In this document: piece by piece, positions 25,702-36,100 of the stretch
Numbering within the stretch: the first letter of the stretch is position 1
Layout of the letters: every line of letters starts with the position of its first letter
From: Foetidibacter luteolus
GTDB taxonomy: Bacteria > Bacteroidota > Bacteroidia > Chitinophagales > Chitinophagaceae
Direction of reading: 5' to 3'
DNA: 64,000 bases
Assembly: GCF_009650435.1 (NCBI RefSeq)
Contig: NZ_VVIP01000043.1
Span: 273,517 to 337,516, forward strand
Made by a program: the position numbers and the translations under genes
The notes under the pieces: generated by a model
What the model was told of the DNA's origin: nothing
What the model saw: the letters and a program-made list of their open reading frames with translations, nothing else
Databases searched by the model: none

Positions 25702-27123
25702 TTAAAAATTCAACTGGTCTTCATTATCCCAGTTGGCACGTATGCTTAGTTTTTTGGGTATGGTCTGCACCAGCTCGGGCTGTTTTTTCAGCTTATAATT
25801 TCCGGGGTCCCATTTGCCGTTTTTGTTGTCGTCAAACAAAATACGCATTTCGTATTCGCCCGGTTCGTACAGGCGCTGCCGCCATTCTTTTCCGGTTAAT
25901 ATGATGGTTTGAAAAAGCTCTTCTCCTTTCATTACCTGTAATACGGGGTTCTTCGCCAGGTCAATATTATTAAACCGCAGAAAGATGCTGCCATAATCGC
26001 TTTCCCGTTTAGTGGTAAAAGATAAAGTATCCGCTTTGGGCAGGTTAACGCCGGCACTGTCTGCAACAGCCGTTTTGGCCAGTATCAACTTAAAGGGGGT
26101 ATTCTCCGGCCAGGCATACGCAAGGGTTAATTTGGTGCGGCCGGTATCTAACGAAAAACTTACGCCGCCAAGTGCAGTATAGTTGGTGTCGGTAAGCTGT
26201 ATTTGTGTGGAATCGTACGTACTTAGTTTGCGGCTGAAAGTAAATTTCAGGCTATCCAGCAGCCCTTGTTCATTGCCGCTGAGGTTGGTGGTAAACTTCA
26301 GTCTTTTATCTTCCTGTTCCTGGTCTTTATCCTTTTTTTGGTTGTTACCGGAAGATGTTGCAGCCGGCCTGGGTTTTTCCTTCTCTTCCTGGTAGGCATA
26401 CAGCGTAACATCCCCTGTTGTATCGTTTACAAAAACCGGCCTGTTGATGAACGCGAACATTTTGGTGGAGTCGTCGTAAGTTTTGCTGTAATCATTGGGC
26501 AGCACGAACACATTAAACGTATCACTCGGCAAAAACCTGAACCTGAAGTTGCCCTTACCATCCAGGCGGGTAAAATACCGCGGCCTCAATTTTTCCACGG
26601 CCGTATCGTTAAGGTTGTTGTGCAATACAACAATCAGCGTACTGTCAACCTTTCCGTTTTCGGCAAGTATCACCTTGCCGCCAAAACCATTCTCGTCCAG
26701 CTTATCCCCTGTTGAAAATACATACGTGAAATTCTTAAATGGCGTGCCTTCATTAACATCCTTAATGGAATTGCCAAAATTAATGGAGTAAGTGGTATTG
26801 GCTTCCAGCGAGTCCCGGAGTTTAATACTTACGGTTCTTAGCCTGCCCTCAATATTAGGCGGGTTTACCGGCATGGGCGAAACCACCAGTTGTTCTGTAT
26901 AAGCCTGGTCAAGCTGCACAAATTCATCGAAGGTTAAAACAATACGGTTGGTTTTAAAGTTAAGCGCCGAATCTTTGGGGTTGGCCGATACAAGTTGCGG
27001 TGGCAACGAATCCCTTGGCCCCCCTCCCGGCGGTATAATTACGGCGCAGCCCGGGCCGCTTACCAGTACCATTGATACAAACACAGAAACAATAAAAACT
27101 GCTGAATATGCTATCCGCTTCAT
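25702..27123 (-). CDS. Ig-like (SbsA-type) domain lipoprotein
   Basis: A 473-residue lipoprotein. The signal sequence ends at VLVSGPGC (Cys27), followed by AVIIPPGGGPRDSLPPQL, a hallmark of a lipoprotein conserved across Bacteroidota. An SbsA-like Ig domain follows (about 38-140; NPKDSALNFKTNRIVLTFDEF), then further beta domains, a charged Lys/Glu linker near 270-285, and the C-terminal RILFDDNKNGKWDPG segment. It probably sits on the outer membrane; function unknown. ATG 27123 is preferred because the longer frame upstream lacks a signal peptide. Confidence 0.88.
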   Translation of the reverse strand: MKRIAYSAVFIVSVFVSMVLVSGPGCAVIIPPGGGPRDSLPPQLVSANPKDSALNFKTNRIVLTFDEFVQLDQAYTEQLVVSPMPVNPPNIEGRLRTVSIKLRDSLEANTTYSINFGNSIKDVNEGTPFKNFTYVFSTGDKLDENGFGGKVILAENGKVDSTLIVVLHNNLNDTAVEKLRPRYFTRLDGKGNFRFRFLPSDTFNVFVLPNDYSKTYDDSTKMFAFINRPVFVNDTTGDVTLYAYQEEKEKPRPAATSSGNNQKKDKDQEQEDKRLKFTTNLSGNEQGLLDSLKFTFSRKLSTYDSTQIQLTDTNYTALGGVSFSLDTGRTKLTLAYAWPENTPFKLILAKTAVADSAGVNLPKADTLSFTTKRESDYGSIFLRFNNIDLAKNPVLQVMKGEELFQTIILTGKEWRQRLYEPGEYEMRILFDDNKNGKWDPGNYKLKKQPELVQTIPKKLSIRANWDNEDQLNF

Positions 27124-27501
27124 ATATAGATTGTGCAAACATAGGGAAGAAAAAGTACGGGTTATGAAGTAGGAAGTACCTGGGCCCAATGGTTTACTTG
27201 TTTTAACAGGATGATAGGGAACAAAACAGGGGCAGACCAAAGCAGATTAGTTTTTCTAATGGCTGCCCGTTATATGAATACAGGAATTTTTTGGGCCCGG
27301 CAGGAGGAATTACTATTGAGCGTTCGTTGCGTCGCACTCTTATACGTCCGGTATTTCTATTCGCCATGGTGGGGCAGCATTGTTATTGGTAGCAGGCTTA
27401 GTTGCAGGTAGCGGATAGTTTTTGTAATGGCATCGTTTCCATAACAACATTGCGCTTTACACATTTAACAGCGCAGCGATCGCATCCGGTAACCGGCAAT
27501 C
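27124..27501. other. Gene-free interval with one REP-A copy
   Basis: This is the divergent promoter region of the Ig-like lipoprotein and helicase genes. Only the REP-A copy at 27290-27345 was recognised. Small ORFs here are not supported. Confidence 0.6.
27290..27345 (+). repeat. REP-A type 2 copy (short)
   Basis: TTTGGGCCCGGCAGGAGGAATTACTATTGAGC head, with the core TTGCGTCGCA at 27327-27336 and CTCTT after it. Confidence 0.75.
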
Positions 27502-30500
27502 ATGTCTATAAACATTTACCTTTGGCACATGCCATCCAAACAGTACCATGTAGAAAAATTCAGGGAAATTTACAGCAACCTTAATGAGCAGCAGCGCCTG
27601 GCCGTTGATACCATAGACGGGCCTGTTATGGTGATTGCCGGGCCCGGAACAGGCAAAACGCAGATACTTTCTGCCCGCATTGGCAAAATACTGCTGGATA
27701 CGGATGCCCTGCCTGAAAACATTCTGTGCCTTACCTATACCGATGCCGGTGTTGTGGCCATGCGCAAAAGGCTCACAGGTTTTATCGGGCCGGATGCCTA
27801 CAAGGTTAACATCTACACTTTCCACGCTTTTTGCAACGATGTGATACAGGAAAACCTTTCGCTTTTTGAAAAGCATGTACTTGATCCTGTGTCGGAACTG
27901 GAGCGTATTGATTTTTTTAAGCAGCTTATTGACAGCTTTCCTAAAAACCACCCGCTGAAGCGTTACCGTGGCGATGTGTATTTTGAAATCAACAACCTGC
28001 AGCACCTGTTCAGCACTATGAAGCGGGAGGGCTGGACGCCGGAATTCATCAATGCAAGAATTGATGAGTATGTCAATTCTCTGCCGCAGCGGGATGAGTT
28101 TGTTTACAAACGTGCCTATAAACAATTTAAAGCCGGCGACCTTAAAAAAGACAAGCTGGAGGAAGAGCTGGAGCGCATGGAAAAACTGCGGGCCGCCGTT
28201 AATGAATTCAACCGCTTCCAGCAAATTATGCGCAGCAAAAACCGGTACGATTTTGATGACATGATCACCTGGGTAATAAAGGCTTTTGAAGAGAACAAAA
28301 ACCTGCTGGCACGTTACCAGGAGCAGTTTTTGTACATACTGGTGGATGAATACCAGGACACCAGCGGCACACAGAACAGGCTGGTGCAACTGTTGATTAA
28401 CTATTGGGAAAAACCGAATGTTTTTGTTGTGGGCGATGATGACCAGAGCATTTACCGCTTCCAGGGCGCCAACGTAGAAAATATGCTGGCTTTTGCGGAT
28501 AGCTATAAAAAAGATTTGCTTACCGTGGTGCTTACCAATAATTACCGCTCCACGCAGCCGATACTGGATGTATCTAAAAGTATTATTGAAAAAAACAATG
28601 AACGGCTGGTAAAGCAAATTGATGGGCTTAGCAAAAACCTGCTGGCCTCCAACACAAAAATCAGTGCCCTTACCCACTTGCCTGTTATTAAAGAGTATGA
28701 AACAGCCAGGCAGGAAATGATAGACATTGCGCTACAGGTACAACGCCTGCTGGCAAATGGCACTGAGCCTGGCCGTATTGGCATTATTTATAAAGAGAAC
28801 AGGTATGGCGAGGAACTGGCTAAGTATTTTAAACTGGCTAACATACCGGTGTACAGCAAGCGCAGCATTAACCTGTTTGAAATACCGCTGGCCGCTAAAA
28901 TAATACTGCTGCTGCGCTACCTGGCCGCCGAACATGATGTACCGGATGGCGGCGATGAAATGCTGTTTGAAATACTGCACTTTGACTGGTTTAACATTCC
29001 TCCTGTAGAAATTGCCAATCTTACCATAGAGGTAGCGGGCAGGCAGTTTGGGGAGAACAAAACTTCAGTAAGAAGATTGCTGTACGAAAAGAGCAACCAG
29101 CCACCCAGGGATTTGTTTTCGCAGGGCATAAACGCTAACCTTAAAAAGGCAGGTGAAATACTTGAAAAGCTGATGGGACTGGTGGCTAATGAAACACTGC
29201 TGGTACTGTTTGGGCGTATTATTACCGATACAGGCCTGTTGGGTATCATCAGTAAAAGTGAAGACAAAATTTGGCTGATGCAGGTGCTTACCGCCCTGTT
29301 TGATTTTGTGAAAGAGGAAGCCCACAGAAACCCATCCCTATCCTTAAAAAGCCTGGTGGGCATGTTTGACCTGATGGAGAAAGAAGGCATACCACTACCG
29401 CTGGTGCAGGTAAGCGGCAGCGAAAAAGGGGTTAACCTGTTAACAAGCCATGGCTCTAAAGGGTTGGAGTTTGAATATGTTTTTTTTGCAGGCTGCAATG
29501 CAGCCTACTGGGAAAAGAAGCGAAAGCCCGGCGGCGGTTACAAACTGCCCGATACCGTGTTTTCATCAGCCGCTGCCACTGCTGAAGACAGCGCCGAAGA
29601 GCTGCGCCGTTTGTTTTATGTAGCCATCACCCGGGCAGAGCAATATCTGACCATTTCTTACAGCCGCTTTAAAAACGATGGCAAGGAAATGGAGCCATCT
29701 ATGTTTATCGCCGAAATACAGCAGCAGCATAACATACCGGTTGAAAAAATTTTTATAGACACCGCGGTGGTTACAGAATTTCAAATACTGGAGCTGGAAG
29801 GCAACCTGCAGCCGGAAATTGAACGGCTGGAAGATGAATTTGTCACCCGCCTGCTGGATAAATTTGTGATGAACGTAACGGCGCTTAACAACTACCTTAA
29901 ATGCCCGCTGGAGTTTTATTTTAAAAACCTTATCCGCATACCGTCGCCCCGCAACGAGGCTACGGAGTTTGGCTCATCCGTACACTATGCCCTGGAGCAG
30001 TTGTTTAAAAAAATGCTGGACAACGAAAAGCAGTTTGCACCCAAAGATGACTTTATTAAAGATTTTACCTGGTACATGCACCGCCACCGCGAAAGCTTTA
30101 CCAAAGAACAGTTTAACCGCCGGCTGGAGTATGGCGAGGAAGTGCTGGCCAATTACTATGACAAATACATCAACACCTGGAACAAAATAGTTACCGTTGA
30201 GAGAAACATCCGCAACATTGTAGTAAACGGCGTTCCGCTAAAGGGCAAGCTGGACAAACTTGAGTTTGAAGGTAAATCTGTTAACGTGGTAGATTACAAA
30301 ACCGGCGACCCCGATAACGCCAAAGACAAGTTGCTGCCCCCCAGCGATAAATACCCCAACGGCGGCGATTACTGGCGCCAGGCTGTTTTTTATAAAATTC
30401 TTATTGATAATTACGAAACCAAACAGTGGAATGTTATAAGCACAGAATTTGATTTTATTGAGCCAGATAAAAAGAAAAACTACCAAAAGCGCAAAGTGGT

Positions 30501-30678
30501 AATTACCCCTGAAGATATTACCACCGTAAAGCAACAGATAACCAGCGTTTGGCAAAAAATTCAGGACAGGGAGTTTTACCAGGGCTGTGGTAAAGAAGAT
30601 TGCCACTGGTGCAATTTTGTAAAAACCAATAACCTGGCTATAGCTTTGCATGAAGTGGCAGAAGAAGAAGAGGAATAA
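27502..30678 (+). CDS. UvrD/PcrA-like superfamily I helicase fused to a PD-(D/E)XK nuclease
   Basis: A 1058-residue enzyme. Walker A is AGPGTGKT (46-53), motif II VDEYQDT, motif III GDDDQSIYRFQGA and motif VI RLFYVAITRAEQ. The last 260 residues form a RecB-type nuclease: GSSVHYALE, catalytic VVDYKTG near 929, and probably a [4Fe-4S] cluster from one Cys before the domain (CPLEFYF, near 800) and three at the end (CGKEDCHWC, near 1028-1036), as in AddB. It likely resects DNA ends as a single polypeptide. An alternative start is ATG 27529 (MPSKQYHVEKF). The fused family is typical of Bacteroidota. Confidence 0.94.
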   Translation: MSINIYLWHMPSKQYHVEKFREIYSNLNEQQRLAVDTIDGPVMVIAGPGTGKTQILSARIGKILLDTDALPENILCLTYTDAGVVAMRKRLTGFIGPDAYKVNIYTFHAFCNDVIQENLSLFEKHVLDPVSELERIDFFKQLIDSFPKNHPLKRYRGDVYFEINNLQHLFSTMKREGWTPEFINARIDEYVNSLPQRDEFVYKRAYKQFKAGDLKKDKLEEELERMEKLRAAVNEFNRFQQIMRSKNRYDFDDMITWVIKAFEENKNLLARYQEQFLYILVDEYQDTSGTQNRLVQLLINYWEKPNVFVVGDDDQSIYRFQGANVENMLAFADSYKKDLLTVVLTNNYRSTQPILDVSKSIIEKNNERLVKQIDGLSKNLLASNTKISALTHLPVIKEYETARQEMIDIALQVQRLLANGTEPGRIGIIYKENRYGEELAKYFKLANIPVYSKRSINLFEIPLAAKIILLLRYLAAEHDVPDGGDEMLFEILHFDWFNIPPVEIANLTIEVAGRQFGENKTSVRRLLYEKSNQPPRDLFSQGINANLKKAGEILEKLMGLVANETLLVLFGRIITDTGLLGIISKSEDKIWLMQVLTALFDFVKEEAHRNPSLSLKSLVGMFDLMEKEGIPLPLVQVSGSEKGVNLLTSHGSKGLEFEYVFFAGCNAAYWEKKRKPGGGYKLPDTVFSSAAATAEDSAEELRRLFYVAITRAEQYLTISYSRFKNDGKEMEPSMFIAEIQQQHNIPVEKIFIDTAVVTEFQILELEGNLQPEIERLEDEFVTRLLDKFVMNVTALNNYLKCPLEFYFKNLIRIPSPRNEATEFGSSVHYALEQLFKKMLDNEKQFAPKDDFIKDFTWYMHRHRESFTKEQFNRRLEYGEEVLANYYDKYINTWNKIVTVERNIRNIVVNGVPLKGKLDKLEFEGKSVNVVDYKTGDPDNAKDKLLPPSDKYPNGGDYWRQAVFYKILIDNYETKQWNVISTEFDFIEPDKKKNYQKRKVVITPEDITTVKQQITSVWQKIQDREFYQGCGKEDCHWCNFVKTNNLAIALHEVAEEEEE

Positions 30679-30681
30679 ACA

Positions 30682-31443
30682 TCAATGATACTTTTCAATC
30701 ACCCCCAGGCCAAACAATGCAAAATCATATTTAACAGGGTCAAGCGGGTCAAGCTGCTGCAGGTAAGCTGTTAATTCCAGGGCTGCGTTCCAGTCTGTTT
30801 GTTTGCGGTGCAGCAGGTTAAAACGTTTGGCCACCCTTGCTACATGCAGGTCAACCGGGCATATAAGCTGGTAAGGCTGCAGGTGGTTCCAAATACCAAA
30901 ATCAACGCCGGCATTATCCTTCCTTACCATCCAGCGCATAAACATGTTAAGCCTTTTACAGTTGCTTTTCTTTTGCGGGGTAGCTATATGCTTTTTGGTC
31001 CTGGCAGGCACATCTTCCAGTGAAAAAAAGTAATGGTGAAAGCCCGTAAGCATGTCTTCCATATTGGTTCCCCAGCGGGTAAAAGCTGTTTCCAGCGAGC
31101 TGTTTTGGCCGTAATGATGTTTCAGGAATTCAATAAAATACAACAGGTCGGTAGTATTAAAAGTACGGTGCTTAAAATGCAGCAGGTTTTTTAAATCCTG
31201 TGGCTGGTGGGTGGTGCAAAAATCATAAGGGGCCATGTCCATCAGCTTCATTAACTCCCTGGATTTATTGATGATAACAGTCCTGCTGCCCCATGCAAAA
31301 ACTGCGGCAAAAAAAGCCGCTATTTCAATATCCTGCTTTTTGCTAAACAGGTGCGGAATACAAATGGGGTCATCCTTAATAAACGACGGCTGGTTATACT
31401 GCTGCACCTTACTGTCCAGAAAATCTTTCAGCGAAGGAATCAT
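30682..31443 (-). CDS. TIGR02757 family (DUF2400) protein
   Basis: A 253-residue protein of the TIGR02757 family, recognised from PSLKDFLDSKVQQYNQ, the FFAAVFAWGSRTVIINKS segment, RWMVRKDNAGVDFGIW and CPVDLHVARVAKRFNLLHRK. The HhH-GPD-like layout with a C-terminal PVDLHVARV helix suggests a DNA-glycosylase-related fold, but no activity has been assigned. ATG 31443 is preferred because the 46-residue upstream extension is not part of the family. It is convergent with the helicase gene, with 3 bp between stops. Confidence 0.92.
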   Translation of the reverse strand: MIPSLKDFLDSKVQQYNQPSFIKDDPICIPHLFSKKQDIEIAAFFAAVFAWGSRTVIINKSRELMKLMDMAPYDFCTTHQPQDLKNLLHFKHRTFNTTDLLYFIEFLKHHYGQNSSLETAFTRWGTNMEDMLTGFHHYFFSLEDVPARTKKHIATPQKKSNCKRLNMFMRWMVRKDNAGVDFGIWNHLQPYQLICPVDLHVARVAKRFNLLHRKQTDWNAALELTAYLQQLDPLDPVKYDFALFGLGVIEKYH

Positions 31444-31698
31444 CCTGTAAAAATAAGGCGCAAAAAAAATCCCCGCCTGGAAAAGCAGGGAGCTTGAACA
31501 TTGAAAATGTATGATGATAATTGTTGAGTCAGGCGTTTTTGATAAGTCAAAAGTAGGGCGCACCCGCCACCGGCAAAACATAGCCTGTAGTGAATTGGCT
31601 GTTTTGTGTACTGAACTGTTGCGAAAACCACATCAACCGCAAAAACTTAAGCCGGGTTTGCATAAAACATTGGTTACCATTACGTGCTATAATTTTTA

Positions 31699-31855
31699 GG
31701 GGGTGCCCCCAAGCTGCGCAAGGGGTCGGGCAGAACTGCGTTCGCAACCTTCGTCAAAGCAACATTTAGTTGCTTTTCCTTGGTTGTGCTCATACTCCGG
31801 CACAAGGCCCAGCTGCGATGGCCTCACCGGGGTAACCGCTTCAATCCCTCACCCG
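31699..31855 (+). repeat. REP-B long-form copy
   Basis: GGGGGTGCCCCCAAGCTGCGCAAGGGGTCGGGC, the long middle module with the AAGCAACATTTAGTTGCTT hairpin, GGCACAAGGCC and GGGGTAACCGCTTCAATCCCTCACCC. A stammering CCGGTTGCCGGCTACAATTGGCAGGTAGCC tract (31856-31906) follows it. This fills most of the 521-bp gap between genes. Confidence 0.82.
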
Positions 31856-31964
31856 AAAGCCGGTTGCCGGCTACAATTGGCAGGTAGCCAGCCTGTTGAC
31901 AGGTAAATGCCTGGTGATGTTTCAGATGATACTCGAACACAGAGAAAGAGGCATCATGCTACAG

Positions 31965-32234
31965 TTACTCTTCTTCCCATTCCTCTTCTTTCTCGTCAGT
32001 AAACAGGTTTTCATATTCTGCTAACTGTTCATCCGTAAGCTCATCCACAATTTCATAAATGCTGTCTTCTTTTTTTCTCCAGAAAGCGCTTTCGTAGTCA
32101 TCATGGTGCATAACAAGATAGCATGCATCGGTTTCCATAACCGGCTGTACCAATACTATTTCTTCGTTTTCATTTTCTTTTACAAGATAAAAACGGTTTA
32201 ACTGAAGGGAGGCATAAGTGTTCATGGCTTGCAT
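31965..32234 (-). CDS. Small acidic protein of unknown function
   Basis: An 89-residue soluble, acidic protein (MQAMNTYASLQLNRFYLVKE...) that ends in a nearly pure Glu/Asp tail. ENENEEIVLVQPVMETDACYLV suggests a small beta-sheet domain of DUF1292-like type, but the match is weak. A second Met at residue 4 is an alternative start. It stands alone between REP-B and REP-A copies. Confidence 0.72.
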   Translation of the reverse strand: MQAMNTYASLQLNRFYLVKENENEEIVLVQPVMETDACYLVMHHDDYESAFWRKKEDSIYEIVDELTDEQLAEYENLFTDEKEEEWEEE

Positions 32235-32359
32235 ATTTTGCCATGAACTTAGCTATGTGGTATTATGTTGTCGTAAAGGGAAGGTTAAGTAAATGTTACA
32301 GAAGCCCTGAATATCCGCATTGCCAAGGGAAAAGCCTTTGGAAGCGGAAGCACATCTAC

Positions 32360-32448
32360 CCTGCGGGAAAAGCTGCGCAGCGAACAGAACGCACAAGAGT
32401 GCGACGCAAGCAAAGCCCAATAGTAGTTCCTGCTGCCGGGCTCATAAA
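32360..32448 (-). repeat. REP-A type 2 copy (full)
   Basis: CCCTGCGGGAAAAGCTGCGCAGCGAAC...ACAAGAGTGCGACGCAAGCAAAGCCCAATAGTAGTTCCTGCTGCCGGGCTCATAAA, core at 32400-32409. One of the best-preserved copies. Confidence 0.82.
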
Positions 32449-32478
32449 TATGCAAAAAAACTGCAAAGCAGTTTATTA

Positions 32479-33129
32479 CTACACCGGCAGGGGCCTTACA
32501 TAAGGGTTGTGCGCTTTTTCGTGCCCGATAGTGGTTGCAGGGCCGTGGCCGCAATAGACCACCGTATCATCCGGCAACGTATAAATTTTTTGCCTTATGC
32601 TGGCTAGCAATTGTTCTGAGTTACCTAACGGCAAATCTGTTCTGCCAATGCTCTCGTAAAGCAGTACATCGCCGCCTATAAGAAAGTTTTGCCGGGGGCT
32701 ATAAAAGCAAATGCTGCCGGGTGAATGGCCCGGCGCCAATATTACCTGAAGCTCGTCCTCATCAAGTTGTATGGTATCGCCTTCGTTTAAAAAATGCAGC
32801 GGGCCTTTGTAAGTATCAAAACCAAGGCCATAGCGTAATGCAAAAGTGCCGGCACCCTGCAATATTATCTCCTCTTCGGGATGAAGATATAGCTCAAGGT
32901 TATAATATTTAGCAGCCCATTTAGCGCCGAACACATGGTCTGGATGGCAGTGAGTAGCCAGCAACTGCACCGGCGTAACACCCAGCCGTAGAATTTGATT
33001 TTTTAACGTTTCCTGTTCAGCGGAAAAATAGCAACCGGGATCTATAATAATCGCTTTGCCTTTTTCGTTGTGGAGCAAAAAAGTATTTTCCTGGAAAGGG
33101 TTAAAAGTGAACAACGATACTGTGAGCAT
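32479..33129 (-). CDS. Glyoxalase II-like MBL-fold hydrolase
   Basis: A 216-residue cytosolic metallo-beta-lactamase-fold enzyme. The metal motif THCHPDHVFG lies at about 59-68 (H, H, D, H). Further ligands are His near 134 (APGHSPG) and His near 195 (YCGHGPAT), and Asp is in IGGDVLL. This order is that of the glyoxalase II/YcbL-type hydrolases found in most Bacteroidota. The natural substrate is unknown; a small thioester is likely. Confidence 0.94.
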   Translation of the reverse strand: MLTVSLFTFNPFQENTFLLHNEKGKAIIIDPGCYFSAEQETLKNQILRLGVTPVQLLATHCHPDHVFGAKWAAKYYNLELYLHPEEEIILQGAGTFALRYGLGFDTYKGPLHFLNEGDTIQLDEDELQVILAPGHSPGSICFYSPRQNFLIGGDVLLYESIGRTDLPLGNSEQLLASIRQKIYTLPDDTVVYCGHGPATTIGHEKAHNPYVRPLPV

Positions 33130-33193
33130 AAACGTATATTTTACAGACCTTTTTAAGTAATTATGCTAATTTTAAAATTCTAAAGATCGGATA

Positions 33194-36100
33194 ATGAAAG
33201 TGAAACGCCTCTTGACTGGCCCGTGTTTTTTATTCATTGCTGCTATCGTTCCTTTTATCGCCCACGCACAGGTTAACAGCGTGGAATTCGGCAAAAACCG
33301 TATCCAGCACAAGAAATTCGACTGGAAGAATTACCAGAGCCCCAACTTTAATATCTACTTTAACCAGGGCGGCCTTGAACTGGGCAAGTTTATTGCACAG
33401 CTTGCGGAGGATGAACTGCCGGGCATTGAAGAGGCTATTGAATACTCCTTACAACGCCGGGCCAATATTGTTATTTACAACACTTACGACGACTATAAAT
33501 CCAGCAACATTGGCATGGGTATAGACTGGCAGAATGCCGGCGGCCTTACCAAACTGGTAAATAATAAAATGGTGCTGTATTTTGATGGCAACCATAGCAC
33601 GCTAAAGCGGCAGATACGGGAAGGTATTGCACGCATATTAACCGACAACCTTTTATTTGGCGATGACGTGGGGGAGTTTGCCAGCAACCAGGCGCTGCTT
33701 GACTTACCCAAATGGCTTACTGATGGTTATGTTGAATACATTGCCGAGCCGTGGAGCACACAAAAGGACGATGACCTTAAAAGCGCTGTACTCAGCGGCA
33801 ACTACAACACCTTTTACCAATTTGCTTTTGACAAGCCCATTCTTGCTGGTCATGCCTTTTGGTATTATATAGCAGAGCGGTACAAACCTGAAAATGTTAC
33901 TTATTTTTTATACCTCTCCCGCCTGTACAAGAATATCAACACCGCGGCGCAGCGCATTTGCAAAAAGAAATTTAAAGAAGTACTGGCTGAGTTTATGGAT
34001 TTTCAGCAACAACGCTATTTTGCTGATATTAAGCAGCGCCGTAATGCACCACGCGGCCGCCTTACAATTGTGGAAGAAACCAAAAAAAGCGATTTCTTTC
34101 GTTTTACGGCCAACCCCAACCCCCGCAATATGTCTTACGCGGTGGTTGAGTTTACCAAGGGCGTTTACAGGGTGAATTATATTGACAACTTCTCAGAAAA
34201 GAAAGTATTGCTGAAGTATGGCGTAAGAACCTACACCGGCGACATTAACCCCAACTATCCCTTACTGGCATGGGATGGCAAGGGATCCCGCCTGCTGGTT
34301 ATTTACTGGAAAGAAGGTAAGATAAGAATGTTTGTGTATGATGTTATTGCCAACATCAAGCGCTTTCAGCAGGAGATTACCGGGGTTGACCAGATACTTG
34401 ATGCGGGCTTTATGCTGGATGCCAATACTATTTTGATGAGTGCCGTGAAAAACGGACACTCTGATATTTACACCTATAAAATTAACGAGGACAAATTCAA
34501 ACAAATTACCAACGATGTGTACGATGATCTGGACCCATCGCTGGTAGCATTTCCCAACAGAACAGGCATCATCTTCGCATCCAACCGGCCCGGCCCCAAT
34601 GCTGCCAAGGGCGATACTGTTTTACCCAGCCGCTATCCTTTCAACATCTTTTTGGTTGACATTAATAACAATAGCGAAGTGAAGCAAATTGCGCAACTAA
34701 GCAATATTAAAATGGGTAATGCACGTTACCCTATGCAGTACAATACCAACCACTTTACGTTTGCCAACGATGAGAACGGCATTAACAACCGGTGGGCTGG
34801 CTTTTTCAGCACACAGCGGGATGGGCTGGATACCTTATACTACATAGGCGACGAAATTCTGCGTAACCCGGTTGACAAGGAACTGGACTCCACCCTGCAG
34901 GCCTGGCAAAAGCCCGAGCCGGACAGCATCAGCTACTTCCAGGTGTTTAAAGATTCTACCTATACTTTCCCCATTACCAACTACCAAAGCAGCCTGCTGG
35001 AAACAAAAGTAGCCGGCAACAACGGGCAGGTAACCGAAGTAAGAAGAGAAGGGGACTATAAGTTTTTGTATAAGCTGCGTGTAGATTCAACCACGTTGCG
35101 TAAGCGCAATGTAAACGCAAGGCCTACCGCCTATGCAAAACGGGTAATGCAGGAGCGGAAAGCCGCTACAGGCGAAGCCATACAGGTAGCGCCCGCCCAA
35201 AAGCCTGATGAAGCGGATGCGGACAGTACAAAACCAAAGCAGAATGTTTTCCAGGATGAATTTGAAGAAGAAAGAAAAACAGATACATCTGCACAAATGC
35301 CGGGCATTTCGCCGGAAACGCAGACGCCTGCAAAACCATCGGTACTTTCTAAAACATCCCTGTTTAATTACAGGCTTAAGTTTAGTGCGGATTATGTGCT
35401 TGCCGGTATTACCAACAACATTCTTGTTAACCGCTACCAGCCTTACGCCGGCGGCAGTGGCCCCATACAGCTAAACAATGGCAACGATATCAACTGGTCT
35501 TTCCGCGTAGGCGTAAGCGATTTGTTTGAAGACATTAAATTCATTGGTGGTTTTCGCTTTGGCAGCAGCCTTAGCGACAAAGACTTTTTCTTCTCTTTCC
35601 AAAACCTGAGAAAAAGGGTTGATTGGGGGCTTACCTACTACAGAAGCAATATCAAAAATTACTTTGGCTTTTTTGGCAACCCCGGCGACCCCAATGCCGA
35701 TCCAAAATCCCAGTACGAAAACATGCTATATACCAGCCTTTACCAGTTTAATGTAAACCTGCCATTTAACGAGGTTAAAAGCCTGCGGTTTACCGGCGGT
35801 TTAAGAAGGGATAGAGGTGTAGTAAGGCCGTACAATATATTCAATGGCCAGCCGGATGAAACTGGCCTTACTTACAAAGATTCCACCGCTTCAACCGTGC
35901 TAACACACCTGGAATATGTGCATGACAATACCATTAACCCTACACTTAACATATGGAACGGCATCCGCTGGAAAATATACTTTGATTTCAATATGGCTTT
36001 AGGCAGCGCTGCAACAGAAAGATTTGGCGGTAAAAACACGTATAACGTAGGTTTTGATGCCAGGCATTATTTGAAAATATACCGCAACTTTATATGGGCC

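Noticed and set aside
27457..28677. 406-codon antisense frame opposite the helicase gene
   Set aside because: It lies fully within the well-supported helicase gene and its hydrophobic, His/Val-rich translation is the typical shadow of the sense codons.
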